Positions 1 through 7,858 are shown, counted from the first letter of the stretch. The stretch: DNA of 59,754 nucleotides from an uncultured Lachnospiraceae bacterium (GCA_945621435.1 CALZBR010000013.1:1-59754); one strand, 5' to 3'. Program-made: numbers and translations. The notes: generated by a model not told the origin, from the sequence alone.

Positions 1-57
1 ATACTTACAATAGAGCATTGGAAAGAGTTAATTGATTTGATAAAAAAGTTAGATTAG
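1..57 (+). CDS. C-terminal end of an unidentified protein (partial)
   Basis: The first reading frame is open from the window edge to a TAG at 55-57 and encodes 18 residues ending in WKELIDLIKKLD. The amphipathic, helical look of this tail and the promoter that follows it suggest the end of a real gene cut by the window edge. Nothing in so short a piece identifies the family. Confidence 0.35.
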   Translation: MLTIEHWKELIDLIKKLD

Positions 58-127
58 AAGCAGTCTGTAGGGTATTCGGAAAAATATTACGGATATGTGG
101 CGAAGAAGGACAATTTTCATGTTTATA

Positions 128-155
128 TTTACTTCATGTTACTTCGTGTTATAAT
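128..155 (+). promoter_or_regulatory. Sigma-A-like promoter of the rubrerythrin fusion gene
   Basis: TTTACT at 128-133 and TATAAT at 150-155 are 16 nt apart. The spacer is made of two imperfect 10-bp direct repeats (ACTTCATGTT, ACTTCGTGTT). The -10 region, TTATAATATTAGTA, partly resembles a PerR box, which would suit an oxidative-stress gene, but the match is incomplete. Confidence 0.55.
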
Positions 156-198
156 ATTAGTATGGTAGAAGCAAAACAGATAGGAAAGGGGATTTTGA

Positions 199-1377
199 AT
201 GGACAAAAAAGCGATGTATAAGTTGAGCTACGGTCTTTTTGTGCTTACAGCAAGAGAAGGCGAGAAGGATAACGGCTGTATCATTAATACGGCGATTCAG
301 GCCGCCTCAACGCCTAACCAGATGAGTATCTGTGTGAATAAGGCAAATTATACGCATGATATGATTATGAGAACCGGTGAGTTTACGGTTTCCGTTATCA
401 GTCAGAGAGCATCATTTGATTTGTTTAAGCATTTCGGGTTCCAGACCGGAAGGGAAGTTAATAAATTTGCAGAATACACATCCTGTGTCAGAGGAAAGAA
501 CGGTGTTTATTATATTACCGAAGGAACCAATGCCTATATTTCCGTAAAGGTTGACAAGACGGAGGATCTTGGCTCGCATACCATGTTCATTGGTGAGATC
601 ACGGATATGGAAGTGCTGAGTGGGGATACTTCGGCAACCTATGAATACTATATGAACCATATTAAGCCCAAGCCGCAGGAAGTGGGGAAGACAGAGGATG
701 GACAGACCATCTGGAGATGTACGATTTGCGGATATGAGTATGTGGGAGAAGAGCTGCCGGAGGATTTTATTTGTCCGCTGTGCAAGCATCCGGCATCTGA
801 TTTTGAGAAAGTGATTAAAAAAACGGAGGATAAAACAATGGCAAACAAGTACGCAGGAACCAAGACAGAAAAGAATCTTTGGGAGGCATTTGCAGGCGAA
901 TCCCAGGCAAGAAACAAATATACCTACTTTGCATCCGTAGCAAAGAAGGCGGGCTACGAGCAGATAGCAGCATTATTCCTGCAGACAGCAGAAAATGAAA
1001 AGGAGCATGCAAAGCTTTGGTTTAAGGCTCTTGGAGAACTTGGCGACACAGCGGAGAATCTGCTTCATGCTGCAGAGGGAGAGAACGCTGAGTGGACGGA
1101 TATGTATGAGAGAATGGCTAAGGAGGCTGAGGAAGAGGGCTTCCCTGAGCTGGCTGCCCAGTTCAGAGGTGTCGGCGCGATTGAAAAGCTTCATGAGGAG
1201 AGATATCGTGCACTTCTCAAGAATGTAGAGGCTATGGAGGTCTTCAAGAAGAGTGGTGTGACCATGTGGGAGTGCCGTAACTGTGGACATGTGGTAGTCG
1301 GTCTCGAGGCACCGGAGGTTTGCCCTGTATGTAATCATCCTCAGGCTTACTTTGAAGTAAGAAAAGAGAATTATTAA
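199..1377 (+). CDS. Flavin reductase-rubredoxin-rubrerythrin fusion protein
   Basis: A 392-residue cytoplasmic redox protein with four modules. Residues 1-150 are an FMN-binding flavin reductase/flavoredoxin-like domain. Residues 172-204 are a rubredoxin (C174, C177, C192, C195). Residues 214-345 are a ferritin-like diiron rubrerythrin domain with the usual [13 protein letters not shown] and ENEKEHA helices. The end is a second rubredoxin (CRNCG, CPVC). By family knowledge, rubrerythrins reduce hydrogen peroxide in anaerobes with electrons passed through rubredoxin; the fused flavoprotein would supply them from NAD(P)H. AGGAAAGGGG precedes ATG 199. An internal ATG at 838 (M214), exactly at the domain joint, has GGAGGA seven bases upstream, so free rubrerythrin may also be made. 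The domain calls are firm; the electron path is inferred. Confidence 0.9.
   Translation: MDKKAMYKLSYGLFVLTAREGEKDNGCIINTAIQAASTPNQMSICVNKANYTHDMIMRTGEFTVSVISQRASFDLFKHFGFQTGREVNKFAEYTSCVRGKNGVYYITEGTNAYISVKVDKTEDLGSHTMFIGEITDMEVLSGDTSATYEYYMNHIKPKPQEVGKTEDGQTIWRCTICGYEYVGEELPEDFICPLCKHPASDFEKVIKKTEDKTMANKYAGTKTEKNLWEAFAGESQARNKYTYFASVAKKAGYEQIAALFLQTAENEKEHAKLWFKALGELGDTAENLLHAAEGENAEWTDMYERMAKEAEEEGFPELAAQFRGVGAIEKLHEERYRALLKNVEAMEVFKKSGVTMWECRNCGHVVVGLEAPEVCPVCNHPQAYFEVRKENY
825..840 (+). promoter_or_regulatory. Internal ribosome binding site and start at the rubrerythrin domain joint
   Basis: GGAGGA at 825-830 lies 7 nt before an in-frame ATG at 838-840. That ATG is the natural first codon of a stand-alone rubrerythrin ([14 protein letters not shown]). 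The spacing is ideal, so a separate 178-residue rubrerythrin could be produced from the same mRNA. Confidence 0.5.
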
Positions 1378-1437
1378 GCCGAAACACGGCTTGTAATATG
1401 AGTGGGCAAAATAATATATCAATTTGGAGGGAAAAGT

Positions 1438-2241
1438 ATGAATCGTTTAAAGGACAAGGTTATTATTGTAACCGGCTCAACAAGTGGAATCGGCATTGGC
1501 ATTGCGAAGCTCTGTGCAAAGGAAGCAGCACAGGTGGTGGTTACCGGACGTAATGTGGAGAGAGGCCAGAAGGTAGTAGATGAAATCGCAGCAGAAGGCG
1601 GCAGCGCATGGTTTCACGCCTTCGATTTGACTGACAGAGAATCTATGCATGCGTTGATCGTTGATGTGGCAGAGAAGTTTGGCAGAATTGATGTCCTGAT
1701 CAACAACGCTGCCGGAATGGGAATGAAGGACGGACGTGTGGACGAGATCAGCTTCGAGGAGTTCAATGCTGTGGTAGCTACGGATCTGGGCGGAACCTTT
1801 AATATGATCAAGGAAGCACTGCCTTTCCTTATGAAGAATGAGAAGGGTGGCAATATTATCAATATCGGTTCTATGGCCAGTGTAGGAGGAGATCTCGGAA
1901 CAATTGCGTATGCCTGTGCAAAGGCAGGCGTTGACAAGCTGACTGAGTATGTTGCTTGCATGTATGGTCCCAGTGGAATTCGCTGTAACTGTGTCCGTCC
2001 CGGTCTGATTGTTACTCCTCAGAATGAAGGACGTATTCCGGATGTACTGAAGGATATCTTCCTTTCCAATATTCTCGGAAAACGCTGTGGTAACCCTGAT
2101 GACATCGGACATTTGTGTGTATACCTTGCAAGTGATGAAGCTGAGTATATGAACGGACAGGTTCTCACATGCGATGGCGGACTTAATTCACACACCCCCA
2201 CGGTTGCGCAGTTCAGACAGATGGCAGGCCGCACCTGGTAA
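1438..2241 (+). CDS. Short-chain dehydrogenase/reductase (SDR family)
   Basis: A 267-residue classical SDR. TGSTSGIG near residue 12 is the Rossmann cofactor loop, NNAAG follows strand four, and the catalytic serine with YACAK forms the Ser-Tyr-Lys set. The C-terminal part (NGQVLTCDGGL) is typical of oxidoreductases such as FabG-like and sugar or steroid dehydrogenases. Substrate cannot be read from sequence. I chose ATG 1438 over an upstream in-frame ATG at 1402 because GGAGG at 1426-1430 sits 7 nt before it and because the Rossmann strand then begins at the usual distance from the start. It lies 60 nt after the rubrerythrin fusion with no visible terminator between, so co-transcription is likely. 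Confidence 0.85.
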   Translation: MNRLKDKVIIVTGSTSGIGIGIAKLCAKEAAQVVVTGRNVERGQKVVDEIAAEGGSAWFHAFDLTDRESMHALIVDVAEKFGRIDVLINNAAGMGMKDGRVDEISFEEFNAVVATDLGGTFNMIKEALPFLMKNEKGGNIINIGSMASVGGDLGTIAYACAKAGVDKLTEYVACMYGPSGIRCNCVRPGLIVTPQNEGRIPDVLKDIFLSNILGKRCGNPDDIGHLCVYLASDEAEYMNGQVLTCDGGLNSHTPTVAQFRQMAGRTW

Positions 2242-2283
2242 TAGGGAATTGTGGTATTATCTCTCAAGGTTTACAATTTTGTA

Positions 2284-2312
2284 TTGAAATATCTGTGTGA
2301 GGAAGCTATAAT
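2284..2312 (+). promoter_or_regulatory. Promoter of the thiamin thiazole operon
   Basis: TTGAAA at 2284-2289, a 17-nt spacer and a perfect TATAAT at 2307-2312 predict a transcript start near 2319-2320. That is about 210 nt before thiS, leaving room for a structured leader. Confidence 0.8.
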
Positions 2313-2319
2313 ACCTTTT

Positions 2320-2465
2320 GCAATTCAGGGTGAATTGGGGGCACCACTCTTCACCGACATCAAAGGCGCCGGATAAAATATCGTTGGTGAGATATATCCG
2401 GGCGCAGAATATGGTAATCGATAAGCGTTTATGGACCGGCATATCCATAAGCGCTTATTTTTATC
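2320..2465 (+). ncRNA. Structured thi leader with terminator; candidate thiS-motif (HMP-PP) riboswitch
   Basis: From the predicted start, the leader can form three hairpins: CAATTC/GAATTG right at the 5' end, a long imperfect stem GCGCCGGATA/TATCCGGGCGC around 2365-2412, and an intrinsic terminator at 2421-2458. The terminator stem (ATAAGCG-TTATGGA against TCCATAA-CGCTTAT) is followed by TTTTTA. The TPP riboswitch consensus is not recognisable. A known riboswitch class found in front of thiS genes, the thiS motif, senses the thiamin precursor HMP-PP and has its small aptamer embedded in the terminator stem. The layout here fits that architecture, but I could not match the consensus base by base. 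The terminator itself is clear; the ligand is inferred. Confidence 0.5.
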
Positions 2466-2531
2466 CCTATTTTGAAATTACATTTCGGCAAAGGGTATAT
2501 TTTATGCCGGGGAAGAGGAAAGGAGAAGAGA

Positions 2532-2726
2532 ATGGTCACCGTCAACGGAGAAAAGAAAGAGATTGCCGGGAAGAATCTGTATCAGTATCTGAAGGAAGAG
2601 GGCTTTGAGATGAACAGGGTCGTAGTGGAGAGAAATCTTGAAATCGTGCCTAAGGAGGAATTGGAAAGGATTACGATTCAGGAGGAGGATTCCATCGAGG
2701 TCCTCCGTTTTGTGGGAGGCGGCTGA
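2532..2726 (+). CDS. thiS: Sulfur carrier protein ThiS
   Basis: A 64-residue ubiquitin-fold sulfur carrier beginning MVTVNGEKKEI and ending in the diagnostic Gly-Gly tail (RFVGGG). That tail is adenylated by ThiF and turned into a thiocarboxylate that donates sulfur to the thiazole ring built by ThiG. ATG 2532 is chosen because AGGAGA lies just upstream and because the open frame before it adds 20 residues with no counterpart in the family. Its TGA overlaps the ATG of thiF (TGATG), which implies translational coupling. Confidence 0.9.
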   Translation: MVTVNGEKKEIAGKNLYQYLKEEGFEMNRVVVERNLEIVPKEELERITIQEEDSIEVLRFVGGG

Positions 2727-3355
2727 TGAACCGGGAGATTTTAGAGCAGGCATTTGATGCCAGATTTCCAACAGAAATGAAGGATAAGCTTCGAAATGCG
2801 TTTGTTGCCATTGCAGGTCTGGGCGGACTGGGCTCCAATCTTGCGGTCATGCTTGCGCGGAGCGGCGTCGGTCATATCGGGATGGTTGATTTTGATGTGG
2901 TGGATGTTACCAATCTGAACCGGCAGGTCTATGGAATCCCCCATGTCGGTAAATACAAAACAGAAGCATTAAAGGAGATTCTGGATCAGATTAATCCGTA
3001 TCTGGATTATCAATTCCGAAGGGAAAAGGTAACGAAGGAGAATATCCGGGAGCTGTTTACCGGATATCCGATTGTGTGCGAAGCCTTTGATCAGGCCGAC
3101 CAGAAAGCCATGCTGGTGCAGGAATTGCTGACCGGATTCCCGGATACGATTGTGATATCCGGAAACGGAATGGCGGGATTCGGGGATGCGAATGACATCA
3201 GGACCCGAAAAATGATGAGGCGCCTTTATGTATGCGGCGATGAGAAAACAGATATCGCAGACGGAGTCGGACTGATGTCCCCCAGGGTGACGCTCTGCGC
3301 AGCACATCAGGCAAACAAGGTATTGCAGATTATTTTAGAGGAAAAAGGAGAATAG
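2726..3355 (+). CDS. thiF: ThiS adenylyltransferase ThiF (short form)
   Basis: A 209-residue E1-like enzyme with the nucleotide-binding GLGGLGS loop at residues 32-38 and the [13 protein letters not shown] motif that positions Arg and Asp for ATP. It activates the C terminus of ThiS as an acyl-adenylate. It is shorter than E. coli ThiF and lacks the C-terminal zinc CXXC region, as in the anaerobe-type ThiF family. Its start overlaps the thiS stop and its end is 4 nt before thiG, so all are one operon. Confidence 0.88.
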   Translation: MNREILEQAFDARFPTEMKDKLRNAFVAIAGLGGLGSNLAVMLARSGVGHIGMVDFDVVDVTNLNRQVYGIPHVGKYKTEALKEILDQINPYLDYQFRREKVTKENIRELFTGYPIVCEAFDQADQKAMLVQELLTGFPDTIVISGNGMAGFGDANDIRTRKMMRRLYVCGDEKTDIADGVGLMSPRVTLCAAHQANKVLQIILEEKGE

Positions 3356-3359
3356 TGTA

Positions 3360-4124
3360 ATGGAAGATAAATTGATACTTGGCGGAAAAGAGTTTAGCAG
3401 TCGATTTATTTTAGGCTCGGGCAAATATAATATCAATCTGATCAAGGCGGCAGTGGAACAGGGAGGTGCGGAGATCATTACCCTGGCGCTGAGAAGGGCA
3501 AATACCCGTGAAAGCGAAAATATCCTGGACTATATTCCCGAAGGAGTCACCTTACTGCCAAATACTTCGGGTGCAAGAAATGCCGACGAAGCTGTCCGTA
3601 TTGCCAGATTAAGCAGAGCCATGGGCTGTGGGGATTTTGTAAAGGTAGAGATCATGCGGGATGCCAAGTATCTCTTCCCGGATAATCAGGAAACCATCAG
3701 GGCAACGGAGATACTTGCCGGGGAAGGCTTCGTGGTACTTCCTTATATGAATCCGGATCTGAATGTAGCCAGAGACCTGCAAAACGCCGGCGCGGCAGCA
3801 GTGATGCCGCTGGCGGCTCCCATCGGAAGCAACAAGGGACTTGCGACAAAAGAAATGATTCAGGTATTGATTGACGAAATTGACCTCCCCATCATTGTCG
3901 ATGCCGGTATCGGAAAACCCTCCCAGGCCTGTGAAGCTATGGAAATGGGTGCTGCAGCCATCATGGCAAACACAGCCATTGCCACGGCGGGTGATGTGCC
4001 GGAAATGGCAGCAGCCTTTAAGCTTGCAATTGAGGCCGGAAGGAAAGCATATCTGACAGGCATGGGACGTGTCCTCGCAAGAGGAGGAAGCGCCTCTGAT
4101 CCTCTGACAGGATTTTTGAGATAA
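3360..4124 (+). CDS. thiG: Thiazole synthase ThiG
   Basis: A 254-residue TIM-barrel enzyme that condenses 1-deoxy-xylulose 5-phosphate, dehydroglycine and ThiS thiocarboxylate into thiazole phosphate. FILGSGKY near the start, TLALRRAN, and K95 in FVKVEI (the Schiff-base lysine) are recognisable, as are the phosphate-binding glycines near the C terminus ([22 protein letters not shown]). Length matches the family. GGAGAA lies upstream of ATG 3360. It sits between thiF and thiH in the operon. Confidence 0.95.
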   Translation: MEDKLILGGKEFSSRFILGSGKYNINLIKAAVEQGGAEIITLALRRANTRESENILDYIPEGVTLLPNTSGARNADEAVRIARLSRAMGCGDFVKVEIMRDAKYLFPDNQETIRATEILAGEGFVVLPYMNPDLNVARDLQNAGAAAVMPLAAPIGSNKGLATKEMIQVLIDEIDLPIIVDAGIGKPSQACEAMEMGAAAIMANTAIATAGDVPEMAAAFKLAIEAGRKAYLTGMGRVLARGGSASDPLTGFLR

Positions 4125-4137
4125 AGGAGTTAGGAAG

Positions 4138-5397
4138 ATGAACGAAGAGAACCGGGTTTACTTTATCGACAGTGATGTCCTCCCGCCCGAGGCACTGGAA
4201 CGCAAACACAGACTGGAACAGGATCCGTCAAGCAGAACGAATCACATGGAATACATGCCGGGCATGCAGGTGATTGCTTCTGATATTCAGGGTAAGGTGT
4301 TAGCTGCTATGGAAGCTTATGATTATGATTCCTATACGGCGGCAGATGTACAGCGTGCCCTATCCAAGGCTTCCTGCGGTATCGAAGATTTTAAGGCGCT
4401 GTTATCCCCCGCGGCAGCTCCTTTTCTGGAACAGATGGCAAGAAAAGCGGAAGAGATTACGAAGAGCCATTTTGGAAATACAGTCTATATTTTTACACCT
4501 CTCTATATTGCAAATTATTGCCAGAACTACTGTGTATACTGTGGCTTTAACTGTTACAATAATATCCGGCGAAAGAAGCTTACCTTTGAAGAGATTGAAC
4601 ATGAGATGCAGGTCATTGCCAAGACGGGAATGGAAGAAATCCTCATGCTGACCGGGGAGAGCCGTACTTATTCCGATGTGCGGTATATCGGAGAAGCGGT
4701 AAAGATTGCAAAAAAGTATTTCCGCAATATCGGAATCGAAATATATCCTGTCAATGTGGATGAATATCAGTATCTCCATGAGTGTGGGGTGGATTATGTC
4801 ACGGTGTTCCAGGAGACCTACAATCCCGAAAAATATGAAACCCTGCATCTTCTGGGACATAAGCGTGTCTGGCCTTACCGTTTTGATGCCCAGGAACGTG
4901 CCATCATGGGGGGAATGAGAGGGGCAGGCTTCTCAGCCCTTCTGGGTCTGGATGATTTCCGCAAGGACGCCCTTGCGACAGCCCTGCACGTTTACTATAT
5001 CAATCGAAAATACCCTCATGCGGAGCTTTCCCTGAGCTGTCCGAGACTTCGTCCCATTGTGAATAATGACAAAATCAATCCCAGAGACGTGGGAGAGAGG
5101 GAGCTTTGCCAGGTGCTCTGTGCGTATCGTATCTTCCTGCCCTTTGTGGGAATTACGGTTTCCAGCCGTGAAAGCAGTGAGTTCCGAAACGGAATCACCA
5201 AAATCTGTGCAACCAAGGTATCCGCAGGGGTATCCACCGGAATTGGCGACCATGAAGAAAAATATGAAGGAAAGTCAGATGCCGATGTGGGGGATGAGCA
5301 GTTTGAAATCAATGACAATCGTTCCTTTGACAGAATGTACCATGATATGGAACAGGGAGGCCTTCAGCCGGTGCTGAATGATTATATCTATGTTTAA
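4138..5397 (+). CDS. thiH: 2-iminoacetate synthase ThiH (radical SAM)
   Basis: A 419-residue radical SAM enzyme that cleaves tyrosine to p-cresol and dehydroglycine, the glycine-derived input for ThiG in anaerobes; aerobes use ThiO instead. The CxxxCxxC cluster motif CQNYCVYC is at C128, C132 and C135, and MLTGES corresponds to the SAM-binding GGE-type segment. About 40 residues precede the region homologous to E. coli ThiH. AAGGAG upstream supports ATG 4138. The end overlaps the next gene. Confidence 0.92.
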   Translation: MNEENRVYFIDSDVLPPEALERKHRLEQDPSSRTNHMEYMPGMQVIASDIQGKVLAAMEAYDYDSYTAADVQRALSKASCGIEDFKALLSPAAAPFLEQMARKAEEITKSHFGNTVYIFTPLYIANYCQNYCVYCGFNCYNNIRRKKLTFEEIEHEMQVIAKTGMEEILMLTGESRTYSDVRYIGEAVKIAKKYFRNIGIEIYPVNVDEYQYLHECGVDYVTVFQETYNPEKYETLHLLGHKRVWPYRFDAQERAIMGGMRGAGFSALLGLDDFRKDALATALHVYYINRKYPHAELSLSCPRLRPIVNNDKINPRDVGERELCQVLCAYRIFLPFVGITVSSRESSEFRNGITKICATKVSAGVSTGIGDHEEKYEGKSDADVGDEQFEINDNRSFDRMYHDMEQGGLQPVLNDYIYV

Positions 5398-5962
5398 GGA
5401 TACCATTGCCATCACAAACAGAAAGCTGGTCGCGGGTGATTATCTTGAGCAAATCCGCAAGGTGGTCTCACACCATCCTTATGCGTTGATTCTTCGGGAA
5501 AAGGATCTGACGGATGAGGCATATGAGGAGCTGGCAGGAGAGGTACTGAAAATATGTGAGACAGAAGGGGTGCCTTGTTTTCTGCATTCGAAGTATCGGA
5601 TCGCAAGGAAACTGGGGTGTAGGAACATCCATCTGTCCCTGTCAGGCTTGAGGGAGTGCGAGGATTATGTGCGGGACTTTGAGCAAATCAGTGTGTCCTG
5701 TCACAGCCCGGAGGATGTGGCATATGCTACAGAACATGGTGCGACACAGATTATCCTAGGTACCATTTTTGAAACTGAGTGTAAAAAGGGGCTCAAGGGT
5801 CGGGGACTTTCCTTTGTGAGAGAGATTGCTTCTTATTGCAGGCTGCATGGTGATATCCCTGTCTTTGCAATAGGAGGTATTACACCGGATAATCTGCCAT
5901 CCGTCAGAGATGCCGGAGCGCAGGGCGGATGTATGATGTCATATCTGATGAGGATGAACTGA
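5390..5962 (+). CDS. tenI: ThiE/TenI-family protein, probably thiazole tautomerase
   Basis: A 190-residue TIM barrel of the thiamin-phosphate synthase/TenI superfamily. The segment IFETECKKGLKGRG matches the signature of Bacillus TenI (FETDCKKGLEGRG) rather than the GPIFPTKTK phosphate loop of ThiE, so I favour thiazole tautomerase acting on the ThiG product. The residue I align with the histidine implicated in TenI catalysis is threonine here (LGTIFET), so activity may differ, and ThiE activity is not excluded. ATG 5390 gives the natural MFKDTIAITN start; ATG 5378 in the same frame is an alternative. Either start overlaps the end of thiH, implying coupling. Confidence 0.75.
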   Translation: MFKDTIAITNRKLVAGDYLEQIRKVVSHHPYALILREKDLTDEAYEELAGEVLKICETEGVPCFLHSKYRIARKLGCRNIHLSLSGLRECEDYVRDFEQISVSCHSPEDVAYATEHGATQIILGTIFETECKKGLKGRGLSFVREIASYCRLHGDIPVFAIGGITPDNLPSVRDAGAQGGCMMSYLMRMN

Positions 5963-5979
5963 AGCATCTGAAATGTACG

Positions 5980-6052
5980 CAGGCATTCAAGCTGTCAGGA
6001 AGGACAAGTATTCAAATTGTCAGGATGGACAAGTGTTCAGGCTCAGGATGGA
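5980..6052 (+). repeat. Three tandem ~25-bp direct repeats upstream of the purF promoter
   Basis: Units at 5980-6004, 6005-6029 and 6030-6052 share the pattern CAagTaTTCAaaTTGTCAGG followed by A/TGGA; the third unit lacks 2 bases. The array ends 2 bases before the TTGACA of the promoter at 6055. Position, spacing and unit length suggest activator or repressor binding sites. Confidence 0.7.
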
Positions 6053-6054
6053 TA

Positions 6055-6083
6055 TTGACAATCAGGAGATAAAAGAATACACT
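6055..6083 (+). promoter_or_regulatory. Promoter of the nitrogen-island purF paralogue
   Basis: TTGACA at 6055-6060, 17 nt, then TACACT at 6078-6083. The predicted start (about 6090) coincides with the first base of the hexaloop hairpin. Confidence 0.75.
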
Positions 6084-6089
6084 ATAAGA

Positions 6090-6131
6090 AAAGCAAAGGC
6101 GCTTTGGGAGATTCCCGAAGTGCCTTTTTTT
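6090..6131 (+). promoter_or_regulatory. ANTAR-type hexaloop hairpin overlapping a terminator (purF leader)
   Basis: The antiterminator-type hairpin is AAAGC (6090-6094), loop AAAGGC (6095-6100), GCTTT (6101-6105). The competing terminator pairs 6096-6109 with 6113-6126 around a 3-nt loop and runs into seven T residues. The loop has A at position 1 and G at position 4, the known ANTAR recognition feature. Binding would hold the 5' strand of the terminator and allow read-through. Confidence 0.75.
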
Positions 6132-6229
6132 CTGCCTTGGGCGACAACTGATGTACGTTGTACAGGATTGTGTTCAGAGATAAGAGCACTCGGATTTTCA
6201 ATAAAGAGAGGAAAGGATCGGTAGCCATT

Positions 6230-7609
6230 ATGAATGATTGGATGGATAAACCACAGGAAGAATGTGGCGTGTTCGGTGTGTGGAGCATGGAGGATATCGA
6301 TGCGGCGCAGTGGATTTATTATGGATTGGTTGCACTGCAACATCGCGGTCAGGAGTCTGCAGGCATTGTGGTATGCGATACGAAGGGACCCATCGGAAAC
6401 ATATGTGCACATAAGGGGATGGGTCTGGTCAGCGAAGTATTTCATACAGATGTTTTGAGCAGACTTCGGGGAAATATCGGAATCGGTCATGTGAGATATT
6501 CCACCGCAGGAGCCAGCTGTGTGGAGAACGCCCAGCCTTTTTTTTACAACTATTCCAAGGGAACGCTTGCCCTTGCCCACAATGGGAATATCACCAATGC
6601 AGAGATACTGAGGAAAGCTTTGCAGGCGGAGGGGGCGGTGTTTAACGGTACTTCGGATTCGGAGGTATTGGCCTATGCGATTGCAAAGGAGAGAATGAAC
6701 TGCTCCAGCATTGAAGATGCGGTATGTAAGGTGGCACAGGCAATCAAGGGCGGATATGCTCTCCTGATTATGAGCCCTCAAAAGCTGGTAGGAGTCCGGG
6801 ATCCCTGGGGGCTGAAGCCTCTGTGTATCGGGAAGCTGGGGCAGACTTATTTTATGGCTTCCGAAAGTGCAGCCATCACTGCTGTGGGAGCTGAGTTTGT
6901 GAGGGATGTGGAGCCCGGAGAGATAGTGACCATAACAAAGGAAGGCTTGCATACGGAATTGCGCCTGCATACCGAGGAAAAGGCACACTGTGTATTTGAG
7001 TATATTTATTTTGCCCGGCTGGATTCCAAGATGGATGGAGTCAGTGTCTATGAGGCACGGCTGCGGGGAGGTATGGCTCTGGCAGAACGGTATCCCGTGG
7101 AGGCGGACGTGGTCACCGGAGTACCGGAGTCCGGTCTGACTGCGGCGGTGGGCTATTCGGAGAGATCAGGCATCCCGTTTAAACCCGCTTTTTCGAAAAA
7201 CAGTTATGTTGGACGTACCTTCATTAAGCCCACACAGAAGGAGAGAGTCTCCGCGGTACAGATGAAGCTCAGCGTCATTGAGAGTGTGGTCAGGGGTAAG
7301 AGGATTGTATTGATTGATGACTCTATTGTACGAGGCACCACCATTGCCAATCTGATACAAATGATGCGAAAGGCAGGGGCTTTGGAGGTTCATGTGCGGA
7401 TCAGTTCGCCACCCTTTTTGTATCCCTGCTACTATGGTACCGATGTGCCTGACAATTCGGAGCTGATTGCCAATGAATATTCCACTCAGGAGATTTGCGA
7501 ACGAATCGGGGCAGATTCCCTGGGCTATATGCTTCTGGAGGATCTTCCCAAAATGACAGGAGACCTGCCTCTCTGCAAGGCCTGCTTCGACAACCATTAC
7601 CCGGTTTGA
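6230..7609 (+). CDS. purF: Amidophosphoribosyltransferase (PurF) of the nitrogen island
   Basis: A 459-residue Ntn-type glutamine amidotransferase that makes 5-phosphoribosylamine from PRPP and glutamine, the first step of purine synthesis. A short propeptide ends before the catalytic cysteine in EECGVFGVW (C12). The PRPP loop is VLIDDSIVRGTT. Four cysteines at the positions that bind the [4Fe-4S] cluster in the Bacillus enzyme are present (HCVF, YPCYYG, LCKACF). ATG 6230 gives the usual propeptide length; a purine-rich AGAGGAAAGG lies about 14 nt before it. It is separated from other purine genes and shares its leader type with glnN, amt and glnA, so it is probably tuned to nitrogen supply. 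Confidence 0.9.
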   Translation: MNDWMDKPQEECGVFGVWSMEDIDAAQWIYYGLVALQHRGQESAGIVVCDTKGPIGNICAHKGMGLVSEVFHTDVLSRLRGNIGIGHVRYSTAGASCVENAQPFFYNYSKGTLALAHNGNITNAEILRKALQAEGAVFNGTSDSEVLAYAIAKERMNCSSIEDAVCKVAQAIKGGYALLIMSPQKLVGVRDPWGLKPLCIGKLGQTYFMASESAAITAVGAEFVRDVEPGEIVTITKEGLHTELRLHTEEKAHCVFEYIYFARLDSKMDGVSVYEARLRGGMALAERYPVEADVVTGVPESGLTAAVGYSERSGIPFKPAFSKNSYVGRTFIKPTQKERVSAVQMKLSVIESVVRGKRIVLIDDSIVRGTTIANLIQMMRKAGALEVHVRISSPPFLYPCYYGTDVPDNSELIANEYSTQEICERIGADSLGYMLLEDLPKMTGDLPLCKACFDNHYPV

Positions 7610-7710
7610 TCAATCCTAAGTGTAAATGTGCCTGTAACAGACACACAGGGCATAAGTCGAGGAACAGAATCCTCCAGAAAAATGCTCAGAAAAAAATTTA
7701 CAAAAGGGGA

Positions 7711-7739
7711 TTGACACCCGGAAAAATATGAGTTATAGT
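7711..7739 (+). promoter_or_regulatory. Promoter of glnN
   Basis: TTGACA at 7711-7716, exactly 17 nt, TATAGT at 7734-7739. Predicted start near 7746, about 4 nt before the hexaloop hairpin. Confidence 0.85.
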
Positions 7740-7749
7740 ACATGACATA

Positions 7750-7788
7750 AAAGCAAAGGCGCTTTGGATGAGTCCAAGGCGCCTTTTT
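7750..7788 (+). promoter_or_regulatory. ANTAR-type hexaloop hairpin overlapping a terminator (glnN leader)
   Basis: AAAGC (7750-7754), loop AAAGGC (7755-7760), GCTTT (7761-7765) form the small hairpin. The alternative is a 14-bp terminator (7755-7768 with 7773-7786, loop TGAG) followed by a T run. The two structures share 7755-7765 and exclude each other. Loop and stem are identical to those of the purF leader. Confidence 0.8.
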
Positions 7789-7858
7789 CTTATTTTTTAA
7801 AAGTACTACGGAATGCGCAACCGTAAATGAAAAATGAACCCTGGAAAGGAGAACAGTT

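Noticed and set aside
973..1422. Long minus-strand frames opposite the rubrerythrin, glnN, gltB, murA and dnaE genes
   Set aside because: These are shadows of real genes: they lack ribosome sites, follow the codon pattern of the opposite strand and have rare-residue-rich translations.
2320..2531. TPP riboswitch before the thi operon
   Set aside because: The conserved CUGAGA and ACCUGAUCUGGAUAAUGCCAGCG-type core is not present.
2318..2608. Open frame of 96 codons over the thi leader
   Set aside because: It overlaps the terminator and thiS in another frame and has no ribosome site.
5973..6224. Open frame of 83 codons between tenI and purF
   Set aside because: It runs through the direct repeats, promoter, hexaloop and terminator, has no ribosome site, and its translation looks unlike a protein.
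7659..7674. GAGGA-ACAGAA-TCCTC, a second A1/G4 hexaloop hairpin upstream of glnN that could be the missing P1
   Set aside because: It lies upstream of the strong TTGACA promoter and about 75 nt before the AAAGGC hairpin, far more than in known two-hairpin targets. It would exist only in read-through RNA from purF and could be chance.
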